From: Acidobacteriota bacterium
GTDB taxonomy: Bacteria; Acidobacteriota; Terriglobia; Acidiferrales; UBA7541
NCBI GenBank assembly: GCA_003223215.1
Contig: QHYH01000088.1
Span: forward strand, 47,803 to 111,802
Length of the DNA stretch: 64,000 nucleotides
Direction: 5' to 3'
The stretch's first letter is position 1. Each line of letters opens with the position of its first letter. Positions 40,830 through 49,273 of this stretch are shown here, piece by piece. The notes under the pieces are model-generated. The model worked only from the letters and a program-made list of their open reading frames with translations. It did no database searches and was not told the origin of the DNA. Position numbers and translations under genes: made by a program.

Positions 40830-42659
40830 ATGAATTTCGATCGCAAGACTTCCCTCCGCGCAGGCCGGCTCGGGCTGTTTTGGTCGCTCGCGGGAATTTT
40901 TTTTATCTCGCAATTTTCAACCCTGGCCTTCAGCTTCCCTGCAAAAGATCCCGCACCTTCACCGGAAAATCCGGGCCAGCCCGGCGCGTCACGCACCTCC
41001 ATCTTTCGCAGCGGTGCGCTCCCAACGAAAGATGGGTTAACCTTGCGCCTGACGGCGGATCTCGGCTCGGTCAACGTTACCCAGCTTGCGCCCGGTTCTC
41101 CTCCCGTCCTGCGCTATACGGTGCACGTCGAAACCGACGCGCGCGGGTCAGTTGCGACGCAACTGCTGAATAACTATTCCCTGAAGGCTGGAACCTCGTC
41201 GACGGGCGTGGAAATCTCTAGCGTTCTGTTTCCGCAGGCCGCGCACTACGCGAATGCGCAGTTCTGGGTGCAATTCGAGATCGCCGTCCCGCGCAATTAC
41301 AACGTGGAAGTCAATACAGGCGCGGGCGATATCACCACCGGAGATATCGGCGGCACCGCGTTGCTGAAGACGCAGGGCGGAAGCATTTCCGCGGGACGAA
41401 TAGGACGAGTAGGGGTGCGGGAGGTTTCCCGCGGGCGTCCGGTTGCGAGGTTGGAAACCGAGGGCGGGCACATCAAGGTCCTTGATGTTGCCGGGGACCT
41501 GACCGCCTTTACCGCCGGGGGGCACATCAACGCAGGCAACATCGCCGCGGACGCTTCCTTGCACAGCGGCGGGGGACACATTCGCGCGGGAAGAATTGCC
41601 GGAAGGGCGGATTTGGAAACTGCCGGCGGCAACATTGCGGTGGGTCAGGCGGAGAATTTTGTGAGCGTGCGGACCGGCGGCGGCCAGATTGATTTCGGGG
41701 AAGTGCGGGGTTCGGTCCGCGCGCAGACCGGCGGCGGCGGCATTCACGTCATGTACGTTTCAGGGCCCATGGAAGTGGAATCGAGCGGCGGCAGCATTTG
41801 TGTGACCGGCGCGTCGGGGGCCGTGCAGGCCGCAACCTCCGGCGGAAGCATCACCGCCTGGATTAATCCGAGCGCGCCCGCGGGAAACGGACCGGTGCGC
41901 CTCGAAGGCCCTTCGTCACTTGCTTCCGGCACCGGCGACATCATCGTCTATCTTCCGCGAAACCTCGCGGCAAACATCGACGCGCTGGTGGCTAGCGGCA
42001 CCGAGCAGCACATCGAGGCCGATGCCGCTCTGCATTTGATCAAGCAGGGGCCCGCGAGCGGAGTCGGGCCGGTGCACGGCTTTGCGGTGTTGAACGGCGG
42101 CGGCGCACCTCTGAAACTGCGAACCACGGCCGGCAAAATCCATCTGCAGTACACCGACTCCCAGGTTGCCCTTCGCGAATCGCTGATGCATGAACAAGCC
42201 GAGCGCCTCAACAAGCGTCTGACCGAAGCGGGGCTTGCTCCGGTTTCTTTCCCTCCTTCGATGTGGCCCGCGCCCGCCCTGGCGAATCCCCAGCCGCAGC
42301 CCGACCCACTGAACAGCGGCGGCGATTGGCTGGACAACTGGATCACCAGCCTGGAGTTGACCTTCCGCGGGAGCGTCACTCAGGATCCGGATGATTTTCT
42401 GAAGCGGATCACCTATCGCCCCGATCCTTCCTATCCGCCGCTTGCCCAGCGCGCGGGAATCCACGGTTTGGTAAACCTGCAGGTGAAGCTGACGAAGGAC
42501 GGCCGCGTCGAGGTGCAAAAGGTTCTGGAAGGCGAGCCGGTGCTGGCCGACGCCGCCATCGATGCGGTGAAGCGGTGGCGCGCAAAACCGGCCCGGCTCA
42601 ATGGCAGGCCGTGCGAGGTGATTTCGACCGTCAAATTCGATTTTCAGTTGCCGCGCTGA
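40830..42659 (+). CDS. exported DUF4097-like beta-solenoid protein ending in a TonB C-terminal domain
   Basis: 609 residues from ATG 40830 (a GTG one codon earlier is possible). Signal peptide to about residue 36. Residues about 145-430 are a beta-solenoid: repeated Gly-Gly-(Gly/Ser/His/Asn)-Ile steps such as Glu-Gly-Gly-His-Ile, Ala-Gly-Gly-His-Ile, Ser-Gly-Gly-Gly-His-Ile, Ala-Gly-Gly-Asn-Ile, Thr-Gly-Gly-Gly-Gln-Ile. After a Pro-rich linker, residues about 526-609 are a TonB_C domain (Tyr-Pro-Pro-Leu-Ala-Gln-Arg, Val-Asn-Leu-Gln-Val, Val-Lys-Arg-Trp-Arg). With no inner-membrane anchor it cannot act as an ordinary TonB. It more likely bridges a surface fibre-like module to another envelope protein. 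Third gene of the sigma operon. Confidence 0.82.
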   Translation: MNFDRKTSLRAGRLGLFWSLAGIFFISQFSTLAFSFPAKDPAPSPENPGQPGASRTSIFRSGALPTKDGLTLRLTADLGSVNVTQLAPGSPPVLRYTVHVETDARGSVATQLLNNYSLKAGTSSTGVEISSVLFPQAAHYANAQFWVQFEIAVPRNYNVEVNTGAGDITTGDIGGTALLKTQGGSISAGRIGRVGVREVSRGRPVARLETEGGHIKVLDVAGDLTAFTAGGHINAGNIAADASLHSGGGHIRAGRIAGRADLETAGGNIAVGQAENFVSVRTGGGQIDFGEVRGSVRAQTGGGGIHVMYVSGPMEVESSGGSICVTGASGAVQAATSGGSITAWINPSAPAGNGPVRLEGPSSLASGTGDIIVYLPRNLAANIDALVASGTEQHIEADAALHLIKQGPASGVGPVHGFAVLNGGGAPLKLRTTAGKIHLQYTDSQVALRESLMHEQAERLNKRLTEAGLAPVSFPPSMWPAPALANPQPQPDPLNSGGDWLDNWITSLELTFRGSVTQDPDDFLKRITYRPDPSYPPLAQRAGIHGLVNLQVKLTKDGRVEVQKVLEGEPVLADAAIDAVKRWRAKPARLNGRPCEVISTVKFDFQLPR

Positions 42660-42738
42660 GCGGCCAGCGTTAGAACGCCAAGCGATTTTTGTTTGGGGTC
42701 GTCGGTTCCCGAGTTGCAGGTTCAAGGAGGTAGAACGT

Positions 42739-43509
42739 ATGTCACGTCACGGTTTCCGCGGGACAGTTTTTGCTTTTTGCCTTCCTCTTGTAGGCGCACT
42801 TTGGGCCACTTCCGGCTATGCCATCAGCAGGGATTTTGACCAGACCTATCCGCTCCAGCCTTGCGGCACGTTCGAATTGCAGAACGTCAACGGCCCGGTT
42901 GAGGTTCAGGGCTGGGATCGCAACGAAGTCGAGATTCACGCGGTGAAAATCGCTAAGCAGCAGGGAAGCGATCTCGAACGCGTGTCGATTGAGGTCGACG
43001 CGCGCCCGGATGCTGTCGCCGTCACGACGCGGTATCCGCAGAACGAGGGAGTGGAGGTCGCGGTCGAATATACCATTCATGTTCCGCATCGCGTGCACGT
43101 CGAACACATCGGCACGGTCAACGGCACGCTGCGCATTTCCGGACTGGATAACGTGGAAGACGTGCATACCGTGAACGGAGACATCGAAGTGTTCGAAGCC
43201 GGCGGAAACGTTCACGCCCACACCACCAACGGAAACGTGCGCCTCGAGCTTGCCCACGCGCCGGACAAAGCCGGTGCCAGCGCGGAAACTACCAACGGGT
43301 CTTTGGTCATCGCGGTGCCGTCCGACCTGCAGGCCGAAATCGAAGCAAAATGCCTGAATGGAAACTTCTATTCCGAACTCCCCATAACCATGGAGAGCAC
43401 CCAGCGTCCGCGAGAAATGCGCGGCAAACTGGGCGGGGGCGGAGTTCCCATTCACCTCCGCACGGTGAATGGGGGAATCCGTTTGATTGTGCTGCGCTCG
43501 AGCGTCTGA
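42739..43509 (+). CDS. secreted DUF4097-like beta-solenoid protein
   Basis: 256 residues; AAGGAGG at 42724-42730 fixes the start. Signal peptide cleaved near Gly-Tyr-Ala-Ile (about residue 29). The mature part has a lead with Asn-Gly-Pro-Val-Glu-Val-Gln-Gly-Trp-Asp, close to that of the protein at 7223. Solenoid steps with Val-Asn-Gly-Thr, Val-Asn-Gly-Asp-Ile, Thr-Asn-Gly-Asn-Val, Thr-Asn-Gly-Ser-Leu and Val-Asn-Gly-Gly-Ile follow. Fourth gene of the sigma operon. Function is unknown; a structural or surface role is inferred. Confidence 0.82.
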   Translation: MSRHGFRGTVFAFCLPLVGALWATSGYAISRDFDQTYPLQPCGTFELQNVNGPVEVQGWDRNEVEIHAVKIAKQQGSDLERVSIEVDARPDAVAVTTRYPQNEGVEVAVEYTIHVPHRVHVEHIGTVNGTLRISGLDNVEDVHTVNGDIEVFEAGGNVHAHTTNGNVRLELAHAPDKAGASAETTNGSLVIAVPSDLQAEIEAKCLNGNFYSELPITMESTQRPREMRGKLGGGGVPIHLRTVNGGIRLIVLRSSV

Positions 43510-43555
43510 CGATTTCCCCGCGGCCGCGTCTAAGTGCTAGGAGGAAGGGACGAAG

Positions 43556-44641
43556 ATGAACACACGCAATCTTTGGATTACCGGAGGAGTCGCGGCACTC
43601 GGGCTGGCGCTCGTCGCTCTGCCCGCCCCCCCTGCCAACTCGCAGACCGCTTGTCCCGAGGAATCGACGCTCGCGCGGCTGGAGCGGAAACTCGAGCAGC
43701 TGCAGGCAAAACTCGCGGGGCGCAACGAGCAAGCGGCGAAACTCGACGCGCTCGTTTCCTCGCAAATGGCTCTCGCCGAACACCGCCAGGCCATCGATCA
43801 GCTCGAAGCTTTCCCGGCGCTGGCCGGTGACGACGACGGAGCGGTGGGATTGCTCGACGGGGAGGACGCCAGCTGGCTCGGCGTGGAACTTCACGAAGTC
43901 ACGGGCGAAACCGCCAAGGAGCTGAAGCTTCCCGCCGAACGCGGCGTAGTTGTTGGTTCCATCGTTCCGGACAGCCCGGCGGCAAAAGCGGGGCTTAAGG
44001 AAAACGACGTGGTGACGGAGATCAATGGGCAACGCGTCGAAGGCGCCCTGCAGTTTCGCCGCATGATTCGTGAAATTCCCTCCGGGCGAACGGTCCAGCT
44101 CACGGTCTGGCGCGATGGTCAGGCGCAGACGGTGAGTGTGACTCTCGGTAAAGGCGAGGACCGGCGGCACTCATTGAAGATCCTCACTCCGGGGCCCGGC
44201 GCTCCCGGGAGCTTCACGTTCAACATGCCGGAAATCCCGGTGGTCCCGCCCATGGAATGGGACGGCAGCCGGTTGCTGATGGGCGCGCAGCCGCGTCTCG
44301 GCATTGAAGCGGAGGACCTCAACGGGCAGCTCGGCACCTTCTTTGGGGCGCCCGACGGCGAAGGCATTTTGGTTCGCGACGTCAATCCCGGCTCGCCCGC
44401 AGAAAAAGCGGGCCTCAAGGCCGGGGATGTCATCACTTCGGTCAATGGGGAAGCGGTCCGCACGGTCGGCGACTTGCGCGGGAAGCTTCAAGCGAAGCGC
44501 GGAGCGAAGGACAAGAACCAGGGCCAGAGCGTGAAGCTTGGTGTTTTGCGCAACAAGAGTGAGGTTTCGCTCATCGTGGAGTTGCCGGCTCCCTCTCCGC
44601 GTTCGAGACGCGCCTTAACCTTCGGGGTCACCAGCATCTAA
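43556..44641 (+). CDS. exported protein with two PDZ domains and no protease domain
   Basis: 361 residues; AGGAGG at 43540-43545 precedes the ATG. Signal peptide to about residue 29 (Ala-Asn-Ser-Gln). Residues about 38-85 form a coiled coil (Leu-Glu-Arg-Lys-Leu-Glu-Gln-Leu-Gln). PDZ1 lies at about 105-200 (Trp-Leu-Gly-Val-Glu-Leu; Ser-Pro-Ala-Ala-Lys-Ala-Gly-Leu) and PDZ2 at about 245-350 (Arg-Leu-Gly-Ile-Glu-Ala; Ser-Pro-Ala-Glu-Lys-Ala-Gly-Leu). No trypsin-like or S41 catalytic region is present, so this is not DegP or a CTP; it should be a scaffold or adaptor in the periplasm. It is the last gene of the sigma operon and may bind C-termini of misfolded envelope proteins, by analogy with DegS/RseP PDZ modules. 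Confidence 0.86.
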   Translation: MNTRNLWITGGVAALGLALVALPAPPANSQTACPEESTLARLERKLEQLQAKLAGRNEQAAKLDALVSSQMALAEHRQAIDQLEAFPALAGDDDGAVGLLDGEDASWLGVELHEVTGETAKELKLPAERGVVVGSIVPDSPAAKAGLKENDVVTEINGQRVEGALQFRRMIREIPSGRTVQLTVWRDGQAQTVSVTLGKGEDRRHSLKILTPGPGAPGSFTFNMPEIPVVPPMEWDGSRLLMGAQPRLGIEAEDLNGQLGTFFGAPDGEGILVRDVNPGSPAEKAGLKAGDVITSVNGEAVRTVGDLRGKLQAKRGAKDKNQGQSVKLGVLRNKSEVSLIVELPAPSPRSRRALTFGVTSI

Positions 44642-44696
44642 AGTTGTCGATTGCGGATTCGCCAGGGACATCTGCCGACCAAGCCAGCGGCCGGCT

Positions 44697-45161
44697 TTAG
44701 CGTTCTTCCTCGGGCAATCGAGCGAGCTCTCGGTCAAAAGCGGCGTAGTGGCGGTGAAGCTCTTCCGGCTCATCGAGCGCCGTGCCCTCGCGCTCGACCC
44801 AGGCGTGAGCCCGCAATTTGCCGTTTTCTTTGCGAATGCCGATGCGTAGCCGCGAGGTGATCCCCTGCCGGCCGAGCAGCCACCACAGTGTGAGGGACTT
44901 CGCGAGACACGAAGGATGAACCACGCCGTGCCGGTCCGCGGCGTGGACCATGTGCGCGGTCAAAGCGGCCTGCTTGTTCACTGACTCACAGTCCTCCCGC
45001 GCAACCGAGCGAGGAAGATTTCGTTTGAGTGTCCTTCGCGTTCGCTCGAAACCGCGCAGCCTTAAACTCAGGGAAACCAGCGGCAGCATCCCGAGCGCGC
45101 GCAAAAACAGCGCTTGCGCAGGGCGTCCCAGCGCGCTAAACCTCCGCAAGCTTTCCAGCAT
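44697..45161 (-). CDS. lasso-peptide B2-like transglutaminase-fold protein
   Basis: 154 residues. C-terminal two thirds match the transglutaminase-like B2 leader peptidase fold: Cys85 in His-Pro-Ser-Cys-Leu-Ala-Lys-Ser-Leu, His119 in Ala-His-Ala-Trp-Val-Glu, and a possible Asp130. The Cys-His-Asp set suggests a working cysteine protease. The gene overlaps the PqqD-like gene by 26 bases, the classic split B1/B2 pair that removes the leader of lasso and related RiPPs. No asparagine-synthetase-like C enzyme and no precursor peptide are seen nearby, so the product is unknown. Confidence 0.8.
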   Translation of the reverse strand: MLESLRRFSALGRPAQALFLRALGMLPLVSLSLRLRGFERTRRTLKRNLPRSVAREDCESVNKQAALTAHMVHAADRHGVVHPSCLAKSLTLWWLLGRQGITSRLRIGIRKENGKLRAHAWVEREGTALDEPEELHRHYAAFDRELARLPEEER

Positions 45162-45441
45162 CGGCAGGCAAAATTTGCAGCAGGCCGTGTTCGACGAGGT
45201 GCCCGACGAGTTCGGTCAGGTTTTCGCGAAGCAGTTCCGGCTGGACATCGTATTCCGCAAGAAGCTCCTGGTAGGCCGCGTCGATGTCGGGTGAAGTGGT
45301 CAGCAACTGCCACATGCGCGTACCCGTCTCATCCAGACCGAAGTAGCGTTCGGTTTCCAGATTAAGCAAAACCGATTCCTGATCCACAGGCCGCACGAGA
45401 ACGTGCTTGGGCGCGGTAGCGCGGTCCTTAAAGGTCAGCAT
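45136..45441 (-). CDS. PqqD-like RiPP recognition element protein (lasso B1-like)
   Basis: 101 residues from ATG 45441 (AGGAG about 9 bases upstream). It has the winged-helix RRE look: a beta hairpin Val-Leu-Leu-Asn-Leu-Glu-Thr-Glu-Arg-Tyr-Phe-Gly-Leu-Asp followed by helices with Gly-Thr-Arg-Met-Trp-Gln-Leu-Leu. Such proteins bind leader peptides and hand them to a modifying enzyme. It overlaps the B2-like protease gene. Confidence 0.82.
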   Translation of the reverse strand: MLTFKDRATAPKHVLVRPVDQESVLLNLETERYFGLDETGTRMWQLLTTSPDIDAAYQELLAEYDVQPELLRENLTELVGHLVEHGLLQILPADAGKLAEV

Positions 45442-45609
45442 CGGCAAGAGCTCCTGTCTGAAACTCCCGGCTCGGCCGTCGCATACGGGCAAGTAGGCTA
45501 TGGCTTTGGAAAATATTCTACCGGGGTATCGGCGGCGGCGCTATCCAAACGCACCGCCGGCACCGCCGGGCACGCGAAATCGCGTCCGTCACACGTGGCT
45601 AAACCAAAA

Positions 45610-45642
45610 CAAAGGCCGGCTCCGCATGACGGAACCGGCCTT
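45610..45642 (-). terminator. intrinsic terminator of the TPR protein gene
   Basis: A 12-bp stem with one mismatch: AAGGCCGGCTCC (45612-45623) and GGAACCGGCCTT (45631-45642), loop of 7 bases. On the minus strand it is followed by TTTGTTTTGG. It begins 22 bases after the stop at 45665. Confidence 0.75.
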
Positions 45643-45664
45643 CCGAAACGCTCGAATTTCCCGC

Positions 45665-46825
45665 TTAGGACTTCTTCTTCTTCCCGTACACCTTCAGGTC
45701 GATTCCCGGCGCCATCTGCTGCAACTGTTCGAGGCCGGCTTTGGCCTGTTGTCCGTAGGGTCCGTTGGGATCGAGTTCGACGGCTTTCTGATAAGCTTCG
45801 ATCGTTCCGGGAGCAAACTCCGGCACTTCCTTATCGCCGACCTTCTTTAGCGTCATTCTGTACACCAGCGAAGCGCCCAGCAGGTACCAGGTCTGGGCGT
45901 TCTTGGGATCGAGCTCCGCGGACTTCTGCAGCGGTTCTACCGCATCGCCCAGGCGGTTTGCGTTGTACAAGCTGATGCCAAAGTTTCTCCACGCGGTCGC
46001 GGCGTTCGCCGGATCGAGCTCCGCGCTCTTCGTGTAAGCCGCCTTGGCTTCGTCGATTTTTCCCATGCGCGCGAGCACGTTGCCGAGGTTGTTATAGTAG
46101 CCCGCCGGCACATCCGGCTTGGCGGCAATGGCCTGCTGATAAGCCTGCGCCGCCTCTTCGTTGCGTCCGGCGATGTCGTAGGCTTCGCCGAGCTTGGCCC
46201 ACAGCAGGTGCAGGTTGGGATCTTTCTCACCGGCGGATTCCTGTGCTGCTTTGTATTCCTTCGCCGCCTGGTCGGCAAGGTCCGAGAGCTTCTGCTTGAC
46301 GGCAGCGCGCTGATCCGGCGGCGCTTTCTGCAACTCGGCTCTCGCGGCTTGCTCCTGTTCAAGAATCGCGTTCCCCGCGGCAAAGTGGGCCTTCATGCCT
46401 TCGAACTTGGTTTTGGCCTCTTCCTGCTTCTTCACCTGTTCCTGGGCGGCCGCACCTTGCTTGGTCATAATCTCTTTGAAATTGGCGTCCGCTTTGGCCT
46501 CTCCTCCGCTCTCGACGCGTACCTTCGCGATATCATAGGGCTGCTGCTTGTCGTTCGGCGGCGGAAAGGCGGAGATGGTGACGGTATAAATTCCGCTGCG
46601 CAGGCCGGGAATACTGTATTTGCCGTCACTGTCGGTCTTGGCCGTCTGTTTCGCGCCTTGCTCGCTCACCACCTGTACGGTTAAACCGGCCCAGGGCTTC
46701 CCGTTGACGTCCATGATTTGCCCGCTGATGGTTCCCGTCTGGGCCGCCGCGCCGGGCGCCAGTGCGCCAAACAGGGCCGCCGCGAGAATGGCCGCCCCCA
46801 TTACTGACTTATTGAGAGTCTTCAT
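45665..46825 (-). CDS. exported TPR protein with carboxypeptidase-regulatory-like domain
   Basis: 386 residues from ATG 46825 (AAGGAGA about 7 bases upstream). Signal peptide cleaved near Ala-Ala-Ala-Gln (about residue 29). Residues about 30-115 are a carboxypeptidase-regulatory-like beta-sandwich (Gly-Gln-Ile-Met-Asp-Val-Asn-Gly-Lys-Pro). A charged helical region follows, then at least three TPR units (about 205-335; Tyr-Tyr-Asn-Asn-Leu-Gly-Asn-Val-Leu-Ala-Arg) and a Lys-rich end. It should be a periplasmic protein-protein scaffold. It has its own terminator and lies 159 bases after queC. Confidence 0.87.
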   Translation of the reverse strand: MKTLNKSVMGAAILAAALFGALAPGAAAQTGTISGQIMDVNGKPWAGLTVQVVSEQGAKQTAKTDSDGKYSIPGLRSGIYTVTISAFPPPNDKQQPYDIAKVRVESGGEAKADANFKEIMTKQGAAAQEQVKKQEEAKTKFEGMKAHFAAGNAILEQEQAARAELQKAPPDQRAAVKQKLSDLADQAAKEYKAAQESAGEKDPNLHLLWAKLGEAYDIAGRNEEAAQAYQQAIAAKPDVPAGYYNNLGNVLARMGKIDEAKAAYTKSAELDPANAATAWRNFGISLYNANRLGDAVEPLQKSAELDPKNAQTWYLLGASLVYRMTLKKVGDKEVPEFAPGTIEAYQKAVELDPNGPYGQQAKAGLEQLQQMAPGIDLKVYGKKKKS

Positions 46826-46984
46826 GCTGCATTTCTCCTTTTTCACGAGGAGCTGGTCCGGAGTCCCCGAACCGTTTTTCGCCCCATTATCTCTCTTGTT
46901 TCGGCCGGATTCCAAGTCTGGCTCCGGCCGTGCCGGGCGGCAGGAAAGCCGCAAATAAGAAACGGCGGACACCGCGCTTTCTGT

Positions 46985-47734
46985 TTAACTTCGGCGGCTG
47001 GCAGGAACGGCGCGCCGGTACGGGATCGCATCGCTCGCTCCGGCCTCGGCAAACGCGCGCAGCCGCAGTAGGCAACTGTCGCAAACACCGCAAGCTCTGT
47101 CTTCTTCCTGATAACACGACCAGGTCAGATCGAGCGGCGCGCCCAACTCGAGGCCGCGCCGGACAATCTCGCTCTTCTTCATCTCGATGACCGGCGTCAC
47201 GATCCGAACCTGCGTCTCCGGTCGCGTCCCGACGCGAATCAATTCCTGAAACACTCGATAATACTCCGGCCGGCAGTCCGGATATCCGGAGCTGTCTTCC
47301 GCCACTGCCCCGATGTAGATCGCGCCTGCGCCAAGCACCTCCGCCCAGCTCACGGCCACGGAAAGAAAGTGCGCGTTGCGAAAAGGAACATAGGTTACGG
47401 GAATCGCGCTGCTGTGTGGCCCAGGAGCGCCCAAATCATTTTCCGGCACGGCGATTCTTGGGTCGGTGAGCGCCGACCCCCCCATCGTTCGAAAATGATG
47501 GAGCGCGACGACCAGCCGTTCGCGCACGCCGTAGAAGTCTGCAATCGCCTCGAAGGCCCGGCGCTCGCGCCGCTCGGTTCTTTGCCCATAGCCCGCATGA
47601 AGCAACGCGATATTTCCCGCGCCGCACCGTTCGCGCGCGATGGCCGTGCTCACGCAGGAGTCCATGCCTCCGCTCAACAGCACCACCGCTTTTTCTGTAT
47701 CCGTCATTCCCGGTTCACCGTTGCGATTGCCCAT
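46985..47734 (-). CDS. queC: 7-cyano-7-deazaguanine synthase
   Basis: 249 residues. PP-loop Ser21-Gly-Gly-Met-Asp-Ser near the N-terminus, and a C-terminal zinc site Cys-x8-Cys-x2-Cys-x2-Cys (Ser-Cys-Tyr-Gln ... Ala-Cys-Gly-Val-Cys-Asp-Ser-Cys). QueC converts 7-carboxy-7-deazaguanine to preQ0. The ATG at 47734 has AGGAGG only two bases before it, so the second ATG at 47707 (Met-Thr-Asp-Thr-Glu) may be the true start. It is 25 bases after queE. Confidence 0.94.
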   Translation of the reverse strand: MGNRNGEPGMTDTEKAVVLLSGGMDSCVSTAIARERCGAGNIALLHAGYGQRTERRERRAFEAIADFYGVRERLVVALHHFRTMGGSALTDPRIAVPENDLGAPGPHSSAIPVTYVPFRNAHFLSVAVSWAEVLGAGAIYIGAVAEDSSGYPDCRPEYYRVFQELIRVGTRPETQVRIVTPVIEMKKSEIVRRGLELGAPLDLTWSCYQEEDRACGVCDSCLLRLRAFAEAGASDAIPYRRAVPASRRS

Positions 47735-47759
47735 TTCCTCCTGCGTCGCTTGCCCCTTT

Positions 47760-48455
47760 TCACACTCCTTTGGTCGCCGGATCCCAAATAAACTTATGCA
47801 ATTGCAGCCCGAGCCGCACCCGCAGGCGGTCCGCTAGAATCCACTCGGCCAACCGCTGCGGCTCGAGCCCCGGCCATTTTCCCTCTGGATCTTCAAACAC
47901 GGGAGAAAACAAAACCTCGCGCACTTTCCCGAGCAATCCGTGTCGCCGGGCGAAATCCCGGGCAAATTCGTAATCGCACCGCGTCGCAAGCACAAATTTC
48001 ACTTCATCCTTCGCCGTTAGCGCGTCGAGATTGGCCATGTCGAAAGTATCCGGCTCGCCCGAATCCGGGCACTTTACGTCGACAATCTTGATCACTTCCT
48101 TCGGCAGCCCCCCGATATATCGTTCTCCGCTCGTCTCGATCATCACCGTATAACCCGCCGCGAGCAACTGTTCCGCAAGCGGGTGAATCTCCTCCTGGAG
48201 CAGCGGTTCCCCGCCCGTCAACTCGACCAGCGGCACACTGGCTTCTCGGCCGCTCCCGCCCGCGCTGCGGCAAGCCAACTCGTCCACCCGCGCCAGAACT
48301 TCCTCGACGCTCATCTTCTTTCCGCCGTGAAAGGCATAGGCCGTATCGCACCAGGTGCACCGCAGGTTGCAGCCCGTCAGTCGCACAAAGATACACGGCA
48401 AACCGGCGCGCGTGCCTTCGCCCTGGATCGATTTGAAAATTTCAGTGATGAACAT
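47760..48455 (-). CDS. queE: 7-carboxy-7-deazaguanine synthase (radical SAM)
   Basis: 231 residues. Starts Met-Phe-Ile-Thr-Glu-Ile-Phe-Lys-Ser-Ile-Gln-Gly-Glu-Gly, the QueE signature. The [4Fe-4S] ligands are Cys29-x3-Cys33-x2-Cys36 (Gly-Cys-Asn-Leu-Arg-Cys-Thr-Trp-Cys), followed by Leu-Thr-Gly-Gly-Glu-Pro-Leu. It acts between QueD and QueC in queuosine precursor synthesis. Confidence 0.94.
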   Translation of the reverse strand: MFITEIFKSIQGEGTRAGLPCIFVRLTGCNLRCTWCDTAYAFHGGKKMSVEEVLARVDELACRSAGGSGREASVPLVELTGGEPLLQEEIHPLAEQLLAAGYTVMIETSGERYIGGLPKEVIKIVDVKCPDSGEPDTFDMANLDALTAKDEVKFVLATRCDYEFARDFARRHGLLGKVREVLFSPVFEDPEGKWPGLEPQRLAEWILADRLRVRLGLQLHKFIWDPATKGV

Positions 48456-48482
48456 AACGGATTGATGAGCGGGCGAATGATC

Positions 48483-48665
48483 TTACGCCTTTTGTGCTCC
48501 TCTCGGCCTTTTGGGCCACAGCCAATAAGCGGCGGCGAGAAAAACCGCGCCTCCCAGGATGAATCGCAGATAACCCGGGGAGATCCCCAGGAAACGGAAC
48601 ACCAAAACGTAGCCCAAGGCAACCAGGATGGCGGGAACGAGGATGATAACAAGTGCGCGGTTCAT
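48483..48665 (-). CDS. small two-helix membrane protein
   Basis: 60 residues: a hydrophobic segment at about 4-24, a short turn (Gly-Ile-Ser-Pro-Gly), a second hydrophobic segment at about 33-50, and a basic tail. It lies between queD and queE on the same strand, 27 bases before queE, so it is probably cotranscribed. No function can be assigned; a link with queuosine synthesis is not implied. Confidence 0.6.
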   Translation of the reverse strand: MNRALVIILVPAILVALGYVLVFRFLGISPGYLRFILGGAVFLAAAYWLWPKRPRGAQKA

Positions 48666-48841
48666 TTTACACCTCGGACCTCAGGGGGCAGGAATCGTCC
48701 TCCGCTGCTGCGGGAAGACCGGGCGTTTCTCCGAGAAGGCCCGGCGAAACATCGCCCGATAGTCGCGAGAATTTCTCGCTTGCGGATCGCAGCATGTGCG
48801 TAGGATTTCGATTCCTCACGCGCGAGTGCGGTCCGGAGTAG

Positions 48842-49222
48842 CTAACTTCCCGGCCGGTACTGCGCCCGGCTCGTGTCCGTCTCCCACAAAACCACGTCGG
48901 TGACCTTCGCGCCCGGCGGCATGCCCTTTAATTGCTTGGTAATCTCGTCGTAAAAATACTTGGCCACGTTTTCCGCCGACGGATTCACGGTTTGAAAAGG
49001 CTCCAGGTCGTTCATGAACTGGTGATCCAGCCGCCCCATGACTTCGCGAATAATCTGTTTCACTTGCACGAAATCCACCAGCAAGCCGATGGAATCAAGC
49101 TGCGGGCCTTCCACGGTCACGCGCACGCGGTAGTTGTGCCCATGCGGGTTTTCGCACTTGCCCTTGTAGCCGCGGAGGGCGTGCCCGGCGGAAAACGTCT
49201 CTTCCACGCTGACTTGAAACAT
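48842..49222 (-). CDS. queD: 6-carboxy-5,6,7,8-tetrahydropterin synthase
   Basis: 126 residues, normal for QueD. Zinc ligands His14, His27 and His29 (Asn-Pro-His-Gly-His) and the catalytic Cys23 are present, together with Leu-Val-Asp-Phe and Leu-Asp-His-Gln-Phe. It converts dihydroneopterin triphosphate to 6-carboxytetrahydropterin, the first dedicated queuosine step. Same operon as queE and queC. No preQ1 riboswitch was recognised upstream. Confidence 0.94.
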   Translation of the reverse strand: MFQVSVEETFSAGHALRGYKGKCENPHGHNYRVRVTVEGPQLDSIGLLVDFVQVKQIIREVMGRLDHQFMNDLEPFQTVNPSAENVAKYFYDEITKQLKGMPPGAKVTDVVLWETDTSRAQYRPGS

Positions 49223-49273
49223 GTCGCTATCAATGGCGCCGCCGGCTTCACCGGATTACTTGTTCGTAACGCT

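Noticed and set aside
45442..45610. Search for a RiPP precursor peptide upstream of the PqqD-like gene
   Set aside because: Minus-strand starts in this stretch give at most about ten codons before a stop; no leader-like peptide was found on either strand.
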